64,000 nt of DNA from Blastocatellia bacterium (GTDB taxonomy: Bacteria > Acidobacteriota > Blastocatellia > UBA7656). Where the stretch lies: positions 1 to 64,000 of the forward strand of contig DATENM010000054.1 in NCBI GenBank assembly GCA_035275065.1, read 5' to 3'. Under the pieces are notes generated by a model. The model searched no databases, had not been told where the DNA came from, and saw only the letters and a program-made list of their open reading frames with translations. Positions 25,575 through 36,096 of the stretch are shown in pieces. Each line of letters begins with the position of its first letter. Within the stretch, counting starts at the first letter, position 1. The position numbers and the translations under genes were made by a program.

Positions 25575-28500
25575 ATGCGTCGGAATCATTCTCGTTCTAT
25601 CCCCCGCCTATTTGCGGCGTTTTCTCATTCTATTCGCAAGGGTTATCGGCGTTCGTTTCTCAGAAGCCTGACGGCGCTAGTTCTATTATTCAGTTTTCTT
25701 ATGGTTCCATCGCCGCAGCTCGCCCGTGATCTCGCCGTCTCTGTCTCGGCAGGTATCAGCACCGTCGCGGCCAAGACCATGAACCTTTATGCGCAGCTGT
25801 TCTCATCCTTTTTCACGGCTAATGCAGCCGTGGCGCACCCGGAGACCCTCGCCGACCGCCTCGCCTACGTCAGCCAGTTGCAGATCAATCCCCGCAAGTT
25901 CGTCGGCTACGTCGGCCAGCAGGTCGCTTTCCGCGCGTTGCCGCTCAACGCTAGCGGCGAAACGATTCAAGGCGTGCGCTTCGACTGGGAATCTTCCGAC
26001 ACCGACAAGGTGCAGATTGATGATGCCGGTTACGCCCACCTCTTGCACCCCGGGCTCGTGCGCCTGACCTGCCATGCCGGCAACGTCTCGGCTAGCGCCC
26101 CGCTGTTGGTGCGACCCGGCAGCCGTCCGCGGCAAACCGATCTGGAGTGGCGTCTCGACCAGAACGCCCTGAGACCCGACGGGACGGACACGATTGGCCA
26201 AAGCAATTCGAGCGGCGAAGGTGTCGTCGCGGCGCTGCTTGATCATCTCGCGCCGACGGCAGAGGCACAGGTTATGGGCGGCGGCGGCAGTAGCGGCGAT
26301 CTCATCCACGATGAACTGTGGAGTGACGTGCGCAATCTCGTCGGCCACCCACGCAACCGCGCTGCCGAAAGCACACGCATTGGCACGGTGCTGCCGGAAG
26401 GCTCCAACTTCAATTTCGCGGCACCAATCATTAGCCTCGGCGGGCGCGGCATCGGTGCGAATCTGGCGCTCTATTACAACAGCCGCGTCTGGTCACGGCG
26501 CGGCAACAGCGTCGCCTTTGATGCCATCGGCGGCTGGCCAGCGCCGGGTTTCTCGCTCGGCTTCGGGCGTATCGTAACGTATGAAATCTCAGCCGGTCTC
26601 AACCCCACCTGCAAATACATGCTGATAGACCCGGACGGCACGCGCCATTACCTCGGCAGCGGCTCGTGGGCCGGCAGTGGCTATGCGCTGGGCGGGCCCT
26701 TCGAGACCAACGACGGCAGCCACATCGTCTATACCGGCAATGGCAGCCACGGTGGCGACCTGCATTACCCGGATGGCACGACCGCATCCTTCACGATGGT
26801 CAACAACTGCCTGCTGCCGACCTCGATCAGCGACACCAACGGCAACTATGTGCAGATCGCCTACAAGCCCGAATGCTTTCAGGTGGGGACGGAAGAGTAC
26901 TGTGACGTGTTTGCGCCGATGGCGATTGATTATATTACCGACACGATGGGGCGGGTGATCCAGTTCAACTACGACAGCAACTACCGCCTGACTTCGATCA
27001 CCGCGCCGGGATTCGGCGGCAGCGCCCAGCAGCCGGTGACGCAGACCGTCGTGCAGTTCGATTACCAGACCGTGACCACCGGCGGCACGTTCAGCGGCTT
27101 GACGGTCGAGCACGGCACCGGCGGCAGCATCACGACGCTGAAGCATATCTACTTCCCGGCGACCGGCACTGGCTACATTCCGAGCTATTCAATCTATGGC
27201 CAGATCATCAGTATCTCAGGGCGGCGGCAGATGAGCATCGGCTGGCCGAACACGATTCAGGACGGCGTCGAGAGCAATAACGTGTCGTTCAACTACCCGA
27301 CCTCAGGGCCGCTAACGGACGCGCCGGCCTTCACGCTGCGCACCGAGACGGCGGTGAGCGCGCCGACCTCGACCTACTGGTACAGCCGCTGGGAAGGCCA
27401 GGGCTACACGGTCTTCATCGTCCTGCAGCCCGACGGCACCTACTATACGATGGGGCGCTACGACCCGGCGACCGCCGGCTATGGCGGGCTGTTGTATTAC
27501 GTGCAGCCGCAGCGCACAAACGGCACGCCGATGCACTCGACCTTTTACAGCTACGCCAACGATGGGGGCGGCGAGCCGCAGGTAGTTTATGTAAACGACA
27601 GCGACGAGACCGGCGCCGGCACGCTCGTCGGCTTCGCCTATGACCAGTACGGCAACGTCACGAACAAGTACGACTATGGCTATCAGGTGAACGGTCAATG
27701 GCTGGTGCGCCGACGCACCCGCAATATCTACAAGACGGACAGCAGCTACGTGAATGCCTACATGCGCGGCCTGGTGATTGAAAACGATATTTACGACTCA
27801 ATGGTTAATGACAGTGTGCCGGTGGCGAAGACCACCTATACGTATGACGATTATCAGGCGATGGGCGGCATGGAGGATTACCGCGATCCGGACACCGGAC
27901 AACTGCCGCCGAATCCACCCGGCCATCTGAGCTGGTATAACACGGCTCTTACAGTGCGCGGCAATGTCACCGGCATGACACAGTGGTATGACATCGCCAA
28001 CAATCTCTCCTACACGCACCTGCGCAAGATCGACGTGTATGGCAACATCGTCAAAGAACAACTGTCGTGCTGTAACGAGCAGACACAAATGGCCAGCCAG
28101 ACTTATAACTGGGCCGTTGCCGAGCAGGTGACGAAAGGCAGCACTAGCGGAGCCCAGTTAACTTACAGCAAGCAGTATGACTTCAACACCATGGCAGTAA
28201 AATCTGCTACAGACCCGAACCAGCAGACGACGGTGAACGCCTATGACGGGGTGTTGCGCGCGACCTCGGTGAGCGCACCGGGCGGCAAGATTGCTTCAGC
28301 CGGCTACAACGACAGCGGGCTTTCAGTAACCAGCACGGTTACGTATGACGACGGCGGGACGCAGAAGACGATTACCACGACGACCGACTACGACGGCTGG
28401 GGACGGGTGATCCACGAGACCAACATTCACGGCGGACAGGTGAACACCACCTACGACAATATGGGGCGGGTAGCGAGCGTCAGCAACCCGTTCGCCATCG

Positions 28501-30929
28501 GCGGGTCACCTTCGTACTGGACGAATTACAGCTACGACGCGCTCGGGCGGCAGACGACTGTTACATCGCCTGACAATCAGATGGTGCAAAATACCTTCAG
28601 TGGCAACAGCGTCATGGTCATAGACCAGGTGAACCGCAAAATCCAGCGCATCAGCGACGGGCTTGGCCGGCTGGTAACGATCAATGAACAGGACGCGGCG
28701 GGCAACGTGACGCAGGCGACCAACTATACTTATGACATCCTCAACAACCTGACGCAGGTCAATCAAGGTAATCAACTGCGCAGTTACAAGTATGACGCCC
28801 TGTCAAGGCTGACGGCTGAAAAGATCCCCGAACAGGGCGATCCGACGCAGGCCAACCAGTGGACGACCACTTACACATATACAGATTTTGATCAGGTGGC
28901 GACGAGGACGGATGCGCGCGGCGTGGTGACCTCTTATGCCTATGACACACTCAATCGCTTGACACAGATGAGTTATAACACGGTCAGCGGGGTGATGACC
29001 GCGCCGACCGTGACCTACAACTACGACAGCTACAATGGGACGACGGCCAATGGCAAGTTGGTCCGCGTGGCGGTCGGCACGGATTATGAAGAACGTTACA
29101 CCTTCGACAGCAAGTTTCGTATCGCCAGCACAGTCCGGACTATTGGTACGCGCAGCTATACGAGCGGTTATAGCTATAATGGGGCGGACCAGATGACCCA
29201 AGCGACCTATCCATCACTGCGCCAACTGGGCTTCAGTTATGATAATGTCGGGCGCTTGAGCAGTATGAGTTATATGAACAATGTAACTTATGACATTGCC
29301 GGGCATGTTAACGGGGACACACTCGGCAACGGCGTGACCGAGCAATTCGGCTACGATCCGGCCACCATGCAGATGACCTCGCAGAATGCCGGCACCGTTT
29401 CGCCTTTCACCAACCGTGTGAATCTGAGCTACATATACAATGCGACCACCGGCGGCCAATTTGGCGTGAGCACCTCAACAGGCAATGCGGATCAGATGGT
29501 GAGCGCGTCAGGAACGATCAACGGCACTACGGAGAGCGCCAGCTACACTTATGACAATTACGGCAGATTAGTGACCAGCAATCAGACGAGCAACGGGCAG
29601 ACGGCGCAGCGGCGCTTTGCCTACGACCGCTGGAACAACCGCACAGGAGTCTGGGATGCGGTGAGCGGCGGTACGCAGATTCAAAGCGTCAGCGTGCAAA
29701 CGGCGAGCTTTCCAGGAACCGGCAGCGCTCCCACAAACCGTGTCAGCGCCGTCAACGGCACGAGCTATTTGTATGATCCCAGCGGCAATGTCACCTACGA
29801 TGGGGCACACAACTATATGTATGACAGCGAGAACCGGCTGGTGAGTGTGGATGGCGGCGCGACGGCGAGCTACGCCTACGACCATCAGAACCGGCGGTAC
29901 AAGAAGGTGGCGGGCGGCAGCGTGACGCATTACGTGTGGCAAGGCGGGCAGGTACTGGCCGAGCACAATGGCAGCACGGGGGCGGTGCTGGTGGATTACA
30001 TCTATAATGGCAGCCAGATGATTGCAAAGGTGGTGAGCGGCGCAACAAGCTATTTTCTAAGTGACCGCTTGAGCGCGCGGCTGACCCTGGATGCGAGCGG
30101 CAATGTTGTTGGCCGGCAGGGGCATCTGCCGTTTGGCGAGGACTTCGCCGAAAGTGGGAGCCAATCAAAAATACATTTGACGACCTATGAGAGGGATGGA
30201 GAGAAGGGGACCGACTATGCGACGAATAGGCACTACAGCTTCGCTGACAGTAAGTTTATGACTCCCGACCCCTATAGGGGAAGCGGCCAAACCAGCTCGC
30301 CGCAAAGTTGGAATAGGTACGCCTATGTTTTGAATGATCCGATTAACAGCACGGACCCCACTGGCTTAACTCGCTGCGCGATTGGCCTGCACAACAACGG
30401 CGACGTAATACAGGGCTTCTACCGGAACGAGTCATTGGGTAGGGTCACAGGGCCAGTCACGACTAGCGAGTTTTACGGATATCTCCTCGAGGTCGTTTTT
30501 ACTTGGCAGGAAACTCCTGTTTCAGGACAAGGAGTGATTCTGGTCTATTATCAGGTTCAGTTTCATTTCGAAAAAAACCTAACGTACTTCCACAAACGTA
30601 AGGGAGGTAAACGCGAATTTGATGATCAGACGGGGGACATTCCCAATTATGGAGTTTTCTTGCAAGCAGTCTTAATTCCTGGGGTCGGAGAAGCCGTAGC
30701 CCTTCTTTACTTGCCATCGGTCGTAGCCCGCAAGTACCCCGATAATCCCCGGTTCAGGCTCGGCTATGATGCGTTCCACCCTGTAAGTTTTGAACGCTTC
30801 AAGTATACTTTTACAGGATATGACGAACTTCACAGAGAGCGATGTCGTGCGTCAATTGACCTGGTTTTTAACTACGGCATCGTTTCTCCGGATGGGTCCT
30901 GGGATTATCGTACCACGGGGCTGCCATAG
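25575..30929 (+). CDS. Secreted RHS/YD-repeat protein with variable C-terminal tip
   Basis: A 1784-residue protein; ATG 25575 has GAGGAGA 4 bases upstream. A long, basic signal segment (LTALVLLFSFLMVPSP) starts it, followed by a Big_2-like Ig region (about 90-190), a G-rich linker, and a long series of YD repeats typical of an RHS shell (SYDALGRQTTV, YKYDALSRLTAE). The conserved core ends DPINSTDPTGL near residue 1595. The last 190 residues differ from anything I know and form the probable effector tip. The gene 2 bases downstream (30932) encodes an exported HEAT-repeat protein. It is likely a cell-surface or secreted polymorphic toxin; activity of the tip is unknown. Confidence 0.8.
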   Translation: MRRNHSRSIPRLFAAFSHSIRKGYRRSFLRSLTALVLLFSFLMVPSPQLARDLAVSVSAGISTVAAKTMNLYAQLFSSFFTANAAVAHPETLADRLAYVSQLQINPRKFVGYVGQQVAFRALPLNASGETIQGVRFDWESSDTDKVQIDDAGYAHLLHPGLVRLTCHAGNVSASAPLLVRPGSRPRQTDLEWRLDQNALRPDGTDTIGQSNSSGEGVVAALLDHLAPTAEAQVMGGGGSSGDLIHDELWSDVRNLVGHPRNRAAESTRIGTVLPEGSNFNFAAPIISLGGRGIGANLALYYNSRVWSRRGNSVAFDAIGGWPAPGFSLGFGRIVTYEISAGLNPTCKYMLIDPDGTRHYLGSGSWAGSGYALGGPFETNDGSHIVYTGNGSHGGDLHYPDGTTASFTMVNNCLLPTSISDTNGNYVQIAYKPECFQVGTEEYCDVFAPMAIDYITDTMGRVIQFNYDSNYRLTSITAPGFGGSAQQPVTQTVVQFDYQTVTTGGTFSGLTVEHGTGGSITTLKHIYFPATGTGYIPSYSIYGQIISISGRRQMSIGWPNTIQDGVESNNVSFNYPTSGPLTDAPAFTLRTETAVSAPTSTYWYSRWEGQGYTVFIVLQPDGTYYTMGRYDPATAGYGGLLYYVQPQRTNGTPMHSTFYSYANDGGGEPQVVYVNDSDETGAGTLVGFAYDQYGNVTNKYDYGYQVNGQWLVRRRTRNIYKTDSSYVNAYMRGLVIENDIYDSMVNDSVPVAKTTYTYDDYQAMGGMEDYRDPDTGQLPPNPPGHLSWYNTALTVRGNVTGMTQWYDIANNLSYTHLRKIDVYGNIVKEQLSCCNEQTQMASQTYNWAVAEQVTKGSTSGAQLTYSKQYDFNTMAVKSATDPNQQTTVNAYDGVLRATSVSAPGGKIASAGYNDSGLSVTSTVTYDDGGTQKTITTTTDYDGWGRVIHETNIHGGQVNTTYDNMGRVASVSNPFAIGGSPSYWTNYSYDALGRQTTVTSPDNQMVQNTFSGNSVMVIDQVNRKIQRISDGLGRLVTINEQDAAGNVTQATNYTYDILNNLTQVNQGNQLRSYKYDALSRLTAEKIPEQGDPTQANQWTTTYTYTDFDQVATRTDARGVVTSYAYDTLNRLTQMSYNTVSGVMTAPTVTYNYDSYNGTTANGKLVRVAVGTDYEERYTFDSKFRIASTVRTIGTRSYTSGYSYNGADQMTQATYPSLRQLGFSYDNVGRLSSMSYMNNVTYDIAGHVNGDTLGNGVTEQFGYDPATMQMTSQNAGTVSPFTNRVNLSYIYNATTGGQFGVSTSTGNADQMVSASGTINGTTESASYTYDNYGRLVTSNQTSNGQTAQRRFAYDRWNNRTGVWDAVSGGTQIQSVSVQTASFPGTGSAPTNRVSAVNGTSYLYDPSGNVTYDGAHNYMYDSENRLVSVDGGATASYAYDHQNRRYKKVAGGSVTHYVWQGGQVLAEHNGSTGAVLVDYIYNGSQMIAKVVSGATSYFLSDRLSARLTLDASGNVVGRQGHLPFGEDFAESGSQSKIHLTTYERDGEKGTDYATNRHYSFADSKFMTPDPYRGSGQTSSPQSWNRYAYVLNDPINSTDPTGLTRCAIGLHNNGDVIQGFYRNESLGRVTGPVTTSEFYGYLLEVVFTWQETPVSGQGVILVYYQVQFHFEKNLTYFHKRKGGKREFDDQTGDIPNYGVFLQAVLIPGVGEAVALLYLPSVVARKYPDNPRFRLGYDAFHPVSFERFKYTFTGYDELHRERCRASIDLVFNYGIVSPDGSWDYRTTGLP

Positions 30930-30931
30930 CA

Positions 30932-31867
30932 ATGAAGACTACGTCAGGCCAATCCGTACGAGTTTACGTTGTGCTGCTCACGATTTCGTTAGGAGGGCTA
31001 TCTATGCCAGGCCGCACTCCCCAGTCGCAAACCGATAGTGCAATGAAGAAATTATGGTCATTGAATGAGAAAGAGAGGGGGGAGGGGATGGATGAGCTTC
31101 TGCGACTGGGACCCGGTAGCATCGAGAAGCTGACATCCCTGCTCGCGGAGTTAATACATGACCAGCGCCCGAGATTTTCGCCAGGCAAGGAGCAGGAAGG
31201 ACAGCGGGCGCTGGATGAGTACCTTCGCTCGGTGCGCACGTTTTATAAGGAAGGCACCGATTATGCCGACACTAAACCCGCAAAAGACCGCCTGAATGCC
31301 CTTACAATCAACTCCAGATTGATGACCGATGTCATCCATCTTCTGGCGAAATTAAAGGCGGAACAGGCGGTCCCTCTCTTGATGGAGATGGTGAATAGGC
31401 ACTGGGAAATCACTCACTCGGGCTTTATTTTCCAGACTCCGGAAACAATCGCATTAGAGCAGATTGGAGCAGCATCCGTACCGCAGCTAGTTAAGAACCT
31501 TGACGAAGACACAATTCGCAGTTTTGGATTTGAGCCACTGGTTTACGGCTGGCGCGTTGTGGTAGAGGATGAGGACGAGGATGAGCCTGATCCTGATGAT
31601 GAACTCGACCGTCAAACTCATATCGGCAATGTTAGGCTCCGGGTAGCAGCGATTTTGGGCGACATTGGTGACACTCGGGCACTGCCTTACCTCGAAAGGT
31701 TACTGTCGGAAACCAGGTCCCATCCCGAGTCTCCTATGTTTGGAATCGCAGGCTCCCTGTCCGGCACAATTGAGTTTGCTATTGCCAGGATAAAAAAGAC
31801 GGGGCCATGGAGTGCTGAAAAAAATGCGATAACTCCAGGAACCATCAGGCCCGTGCCAAAACCTTGA
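30932..31867 (+). CDS. Exported HEAT-like repeat protein, partner of the RHS gene
   Basis: A 311-residue protein starting 2 bases after the RHS stop, so certainly cotranscribed. The N terminus has a short hydrophobic signal-like stretch (YVVLLTISLGG), then HEAT-type helical repeats (MDELLRLGPGSIEKL, VIHLLAKLKAEQAVPLL, RVAAILGDIGDTRALPYLERLL). An acidic loop (EDEDEDEPDPDDE) is inserted before the last repeat. By position it could be the immunity protein for the RHS tip, acting in the periplasm, or an accessory factor. An immunity role is inference from gene order. Confidence 0.65.
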   Translation: MKTTSGQSVRVYVVLLTISLGGLSMPGRTPQSQTDSAMKKLWSLNEKERGEGMDELLRLGPGSIEKLTSLLAELIHDQRPRFSPGKEQEGQRALDEYLRSVRTFYKEGTDYADTKPAKDRLNALTINSRLMTDVIHLLAKLKAEQAVPLLMEMVNRHWEITHSGFIFQTPETIALEQIGAASVPQLVKNLDEDTIRSFGFEPLVYGWRVVVEDEDEDEPDPDDELDRQTHIGNVRLRVAAILGDIGDTRALPYLERLLSETRSHPESPMFGIAGSLSGTIEFAIARIKKTGPWSAEKNAITPGTIRPVPKP

Positions 31868-31950
31868 TTGGGTACTTCTGCCATCGCCGCGTCCTACCGT
31901 CGTGGGCCTAATTCGGTAGAAGAAGTTCTCTTTGAAGTAAGCCAAATCTT

Positions 31951-32160
31951 CCTCAGCAACCTCCTCCAATAAGACAACAGATCGGCTCTGATTACCTGCG
32001 CGAGCTCATTGAGCATGATCCGCGTTGTACGCTCAAGCAACTTTGCGACTGGGCATACAGGGAGCGCGGCTTTACGCTAAGCCTGACGGAGATGTGCCGG
32101 CTGGTGAAGAGCTATGGTCTGAAGCGTAGGCGTAGCCACCAACTGTCTGTGAGCCGAAAT
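31951..32160 (+). pseudogene. Decayed transposase N-terminal HTH fragment
   Basis: An open stretch encodes SDYLRELIEHDPRCTLKQL and then YRERGFTLSLTEMCRLVKSYGLKRRR in segments. This is the typical N-terminal winged HTH of an IS630-like transposase. No start, catalytic domain or terminal repeats are visible, so it is a remnant of an insertion sequence. Confidence 0.5.
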
Positions 32161-32202
32161 CAATCAAAAGTGCTGACACTGCCATTTGCCGCGTTTTTTC
32201 CC

Positions 32203-32528
32203 TTGACTGCTTTTTATGCTGTGGTACTATGAGGCCGCCGTAGCATAAGGGTCTGGCAACGGCGCTTCTTTCATAGGAAATATTCGGTTCTTCTATCCAC
32301 TCTTATGGGTGAGATAGACGTGTATTCAAAAAGGTCGAAAGGCCCGATCATTCGGGTGCAAGGGACGACCTCGTGCGTTCGAGTAACGAAACGACGGTTC
32401 GTGATTCCATCTGACGCCCCATCCTCACAGGTTTGACATTCCAAATTAAGAGAGAAAGTTTTACTTGCCATAAGTAAAATACGGCGGTCTTGCGCCCATC
32501 TCTTTTGTCCTGAATGGAGAGTTGATCT
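32203..32528 (+). promoter_or_regulatory. Promoter and long structured leader of the LamG/TIG gene
   Basis: A promoter-like pair TTGACT (32203-32208) and TACTAT (32225-32230) is separated by 16 bases, giving a leader of almost 300 bases. Within it GGTCG (32333-32337) pairs with CGACC (32366-32370), enclosing a CCCGA-TCAT-TCGGG hairpin (32343-32356); a further ACGAA/TTCGT pair follows. It does not match any riboswitch class that I know. The gene starts behind GGAGA at 32529. Confidence 0.4.
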
Positions 32529-35500
32529 ATGTTACTGCGTCTGTCCTCCAGGGGGCTGATTTTCATCATCTTGAGCAGCCTGACCTATTGCGCCTTATCG
32601 CTTCGCATGCAGAGCTTTGCCGTGACGGATAATTCCTTGTCACTCAATGGCTCGGGTGCCTACATGAGTGTGCCTAACAGCAGCAGCCTTAACATTACGG
32701 GCAACATTACCGTAGAGGCATGGGTTAAGACAAACTCCACCTCCCAGCAAGGCATCGTCGAGCGTTACAAAACCGGCGCGGGCAATGATGGCGGGTACAT
32801 TATCAGGCTGTCCGGGGGCTATCTTCAATTCTTCACTCTCATTCACGGAAGTTCCTTTGACTATATCCAGAGTAGTGTCACGATCAGCACAGGGTCCTGG
32901 CACCACGTGGCGGGCATCTTCGACGGCACCCAGATGCGAGTCTATGTTGATGGGGTTCAGCGTGGCTCAAAATCTTCAACCTTTGCTCCTGGTACTGGTA
33001 CTAACAGCCTGAAGATCGGCGCGCGCGGCGATGATGGCAGCAACACCTTCAGCGGTCTAATCGATGAAGTCAGGATTACGGCCGGTGTAGTCTATACCTC
33101 CGACTTCACCCCGCAACGCAATCTCGCTGCCCTCACGGAAACCAGGGGCTTATGGAAATTCGACGGACAGACGACCGCGGACTCGTCCGGGAATAACAAC
33201 AATGGCTCCCTGGTCAACAGCCCGACCTACTCCACCGATGTTCCCAACCTACACCCGACTGTATCGCTAACCAGCCCGGCCAATAACGCGACATTTTTTG
33301 CGCCGGCTAACATCACGCTGACGGCAAACGCCAGCGATAGCGATGGGACGATCAGCAAAGTCGAGTTCTTCCAGGGGAGCACGAAGCTAGGTGAGGATAC
33401 CTCCAGTCCCTACAGCATCGTTTGGAGCAATGCGCCGACAGGAACTTATACTCTGACAGCCATAGCCACAGATGATGCGGGCTCGACAACCACTTCCGAT
33501 GCGGTGAGTATCAATGTGCTTGTAGCCGCCGGGACCATTGCCGGTACGGTGACCGCCGCCGGCGGGTCAACGGCAATCGCCTCTGCAACGATCAAGATTA
33601 TTCAAGGCGCTTCTGTGATCGCCACCACGACGAGCAATAGCGCCGGCAACTACTCGGTCACCAACCTCGATGCCGGCACCTATAGTGTGGAAGCTTCAGC
33701 GGCGGGATATGAAACCAGCACGCAAGCGAATATCTCGGTGACTCTGGGGGCGACTTCGACAGTCAACTTCAGCATGGCAGTCCCCATCACTTACGTGTAT
33801 GACGATCTCGGCAGGCTGGTTTCCGTCATCGATCAGAGCGGCAACGCCGCGACCTACAATTACGACGCGGTCGGCAACCTGCTGTCGATCTCGCGCCAGG
33901 CCGCCGCGCAGATTTCGCTCATCCGCTTTACGCCGGGCGCCGGGCCGGTCGGAACCGCAGTCACCATTTACGGAACGGGGTTCAGCGCGACGGCCAGTCA
34001 GAACACGGTGACCTTCAACGGCACCACGGCCACCGTGACTGCATCGAGCCCGTCATTGATTGTCACGGCGGTGCCGGCGGGAGCGACCACCGGCACGATA
34101 ACCGTGACTTCACCGGCAGGGACGATCACCAGCAGCACCGCGTTCACCGTCACGTCTGCCTCGCCGGGCGCGCCGACCATCACCAGTTTCACGCCGACCA
34201 TCGGGACGCCCGGCACCGCGGTAAGCATCTCCGGTACGAACTTCGACGCGACGCCCGCAAACAACCGCTCGACGTTCAACGTCGTCAACTCGACGATCAG
34301 CGCGGCGACGACGACGAGTCTGACGACCAGTGTGCCGCAAGCTGGATCGGGGCACATCTCAGTTTCAACTGCCTATGGCAAAGCGGTGAGCGGTGCGGAC
34401 TTTTACATCCCGCCGTCGCCCTACACAGCGGCCAATGTTGAGTTCACGGGCCGCATGTCGGTTGGTACCAGCGGCACCGCCACGATCAATACAGCTAACA
34501 AGATCGGCCTGATGCTGTTCGACGGCACGATCAACCAGCACGTCAGCCTCTACGTGAGCAGCGGCATTACCAGCAGCCTTTTTATTTACAGCCCTGACGG
34601 AACCCTGCTGGCTTCTGCTGACAACGCCGGGGGCGGCTACGTGCTAGACCCCGTGACTCTACCGGCGACCGGGACCTATACGATCTTGATCAATGCTGGC
34701 GGGCGGACAGGAAGTCTGACTTTGGCGCTTTATGACGCCCCGGATGTGACCGGGACAATCACGCCCGGCGGGGCCTCGGTCACCAAGGCTACGACGGTCC
34801 CGGGTCAGAATATCCGGCTGACGTTCAGCGGCACTGCCGGTCATAAAGTCAGCCTGCAAATATCGAGCATTACATTCGCCCAGGTCGGTGGCGTGTCGAT
34901 CATCAACCCGAACGGCATCGTGTTGTTTTCGACTTCGTTGCCGCCGAGCTCGCAGTTTGTTGACGCGCAGACATTGCCGGTGACCGGGACTTACACGATT
35001 CTGCTTGATCCTTATCAGGCCAACACCGGCAGCGCCACTTGCACGCTCTACGATGCCACGGACGTGACCGGCTCTATTTCTGTCGGCGGCTCCTCGGTCA
35101 ATGTGACAATCGCGGTGCCGGGGCAAAGCGCCAGATACAGCTTCAGCGGCACGACGGGGCAGAAAGTCAGTCTGCTGATCAGTAACCGCATGATCAACAC
35201 CAATACGGTGGCATCGGTTTTGAAGCCGGATGGCACGGCGCTGGCAACTATGACGGTCTCCTCCAGCGTCGCCTTCCTTGACACGATGACGCTGCCGGTC
35301 AACGGCACGTACACCGCCGTCGTCGACCCGCTGGGCACAGGCACAGGCACCCTCACACTGGCGCTTTACGACGCTTCCGACATTACCGGGACAATCACGC
35401 CGGGCGGGTCAGCGGTGACCGTCTCCGCCGGCAACCCCGGACAGAACGCCCGCCTCACCTTCAGCGGCACTGCCGCACAGCGGCTGAGCCTCAACATCAG

Positions 35501-36017
35501 CAGCGTGACGATTGGCAGCACGACCTCTGTAAGCCTGCTGAAGCCGGACGGCACGACGCTCACCTCCGTTACTGCCAACAGCAGCGCCGGAGGATGGATC
35601 GATGCTACCAGCCTGCCGGTGACCGGCACCTACACGATTCTCGTTGACCCCTTTGACCTCTATACGGGGAACATGACCTTGACGCTGTATGACGTGCCGG
35701 CTGATGTGAGCGGGACGATAACGGTCGGAGGCTCATCGGTGTCGGTCACGGCCACGACGCCGGGGCAGAATGCGCAGCTCACGTTCAGCGGCACGTCGGG
35801 CCAGCAGGTCACGGTCTCGCTGACGAGCAACACGCTTGGGAATCTGCCGGTCACCCTGTTCAAGCCTGACGGCACCATACTGACTTCAACGTCGTCAGGC
35901 AGCAGCAGCTTCAGCCTGGCAACCCAGACATTGCCGACGACGGGGACCTACACCATCCTCATCGATCCCAGGAATGCCAATACCGGCAGCGTCAGCGTCA
36001 CGGTAACCAGCCCTTGA
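32529..36017 (+). CDS. Large secreted LamG, Ig, TIG and tandem-repeat protein
   Basis: A 1162-residue protein with an N-terminal signal segment. A LamG/concanavalin-like domain (about 35-200, with GSWHHVAGIFDGT) comes first. An Ig-like module (about 240-330, VSLTSPANNATF), a carboxypeptidase-regulatory-like module (about 335-415) and a single pair of YD repeats (YVYDDLGRLVS) follow. Two TIG/IPT domains come next, then about five copies of a 115-residue unit with TLPVTGTYTILLDP and LTFSGTAG signatures, resembling pre-peptidase C-terminal beta domains. It is likely a surface adhesin or carbohydrate-binding protein. The two YD repeats are too few to form an RHS shell. Between two RHS genes, it may be a fusion relic of one. 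Confidence 0.75.
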   Translation: MLLRLSSRGLIFIILSSLTYCALSLRMQSFAVTDNSLSLNGSGAYMSVPNSSSLNITGNITVEAWVKTNSTSQQGIVERYKTGAGNDGGYIIRLSGGYLQFFTLIHGSSFDYIQSSVTISTGSWHHVAGIFDGTQMRVYVDGVQRGSKSSTFAPGTGTNSLKIGARGDDGSNTFSGLIDEVRITAGVVYTSDFTPQRNLAALTETRGLWKFDGQTTADSSGNNNNGSLVNSPTYSTDVPNLHPTVSLTSPANNATFFAPANITLTANASDSDGTISKVEFFQGSTKLGEDTSSPYSIVWSNAPTGTYTLTAIATDDAGSTTTSDAVSINVLVAAGTIAGTVTAAGGSTAIASATIKIIQGASVIATTTSNSAGNYSVTNLDAGTYSVEASAAGYETSTQANISVTLGATSTVNFSMAVPITYVYDDLGRLVSVIDQSGNAATYNYDAVGNLLSISRQAAAQISLIRFTPGAGPVGTAVTIYGTGFSATASQNTVTFNGTTATVTASSPSLIVTAVPAGATTGTITVTSPAGTITSSTAFTVTSASPGAPTITSFTPTIGTPGTAVSISGTNFDATPANNRSTFNVVNSTISAATTTSLTTSVPQAGSGHISVSTAYGKAVSGADFYIPPSPYTAANVEFTGRMSVGTSGTATINTANKIGLMLFDGTINQHVSLYVSSGITSSLFIYSPDGTLLASADNAGGGYVLDPVTLPATGTYTILINAGGRTGSLTLALYDAPDVTGTITPGGASVTKATTVPGQNIRLTFSGTAGHKVSLQISSITFAQVGGVSIINPNGIVLFSTSLPPSSQFVDAQTLPVTGTYTILLDPYQANTGSATCTLYDATDVTGSISVGGSSVNVTIAVPGQSARYSFSGTTGQKVSLLISNRMINTNTVASVLKPDGTALATMTVSSSVAFLDTMTLPVNGTYTAVVDPLGTGTGTLTLALYDASDITGTITPGGSAVTVSAGNPGQNARLTFSGTAAQRLSLNISSVTIGSTTSVSLLKPDGTTLTSVTANSSAGGWIDATSLPVTGTYTILVDPFDLYTGNMTLTLYDVPADVSGTITVGGSSVSVTATTPGQNAQLTFSGTSGQQVTVSLTSNTLGNLPVTLFKPDGTILTSTSSGSSSFSLATQTLPTTGTYTILIDPRNANTGSVSVTVTSP

Positions 36018-36096
36018 AGTGGGGGTGCGTACAGAAATCGCTTACACGCGAAGGGGTTTGTCCAACAAGAGCAGATAAGGAATTGAAGAGGCTGAA

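Noticed and set aside
26589..27146. Minus-strand frame within the first RHS gene
   Set aside because: Val/Ala/Arg-rich shadow of the RHS frame; similar shadows occur across all GC-rich repeats here.
32333..32370. Possible c-di-GMP or mini-ykkC type riboswitch
   Set aside because: Hairpins exist but conserved core sequences of these classes are missing.
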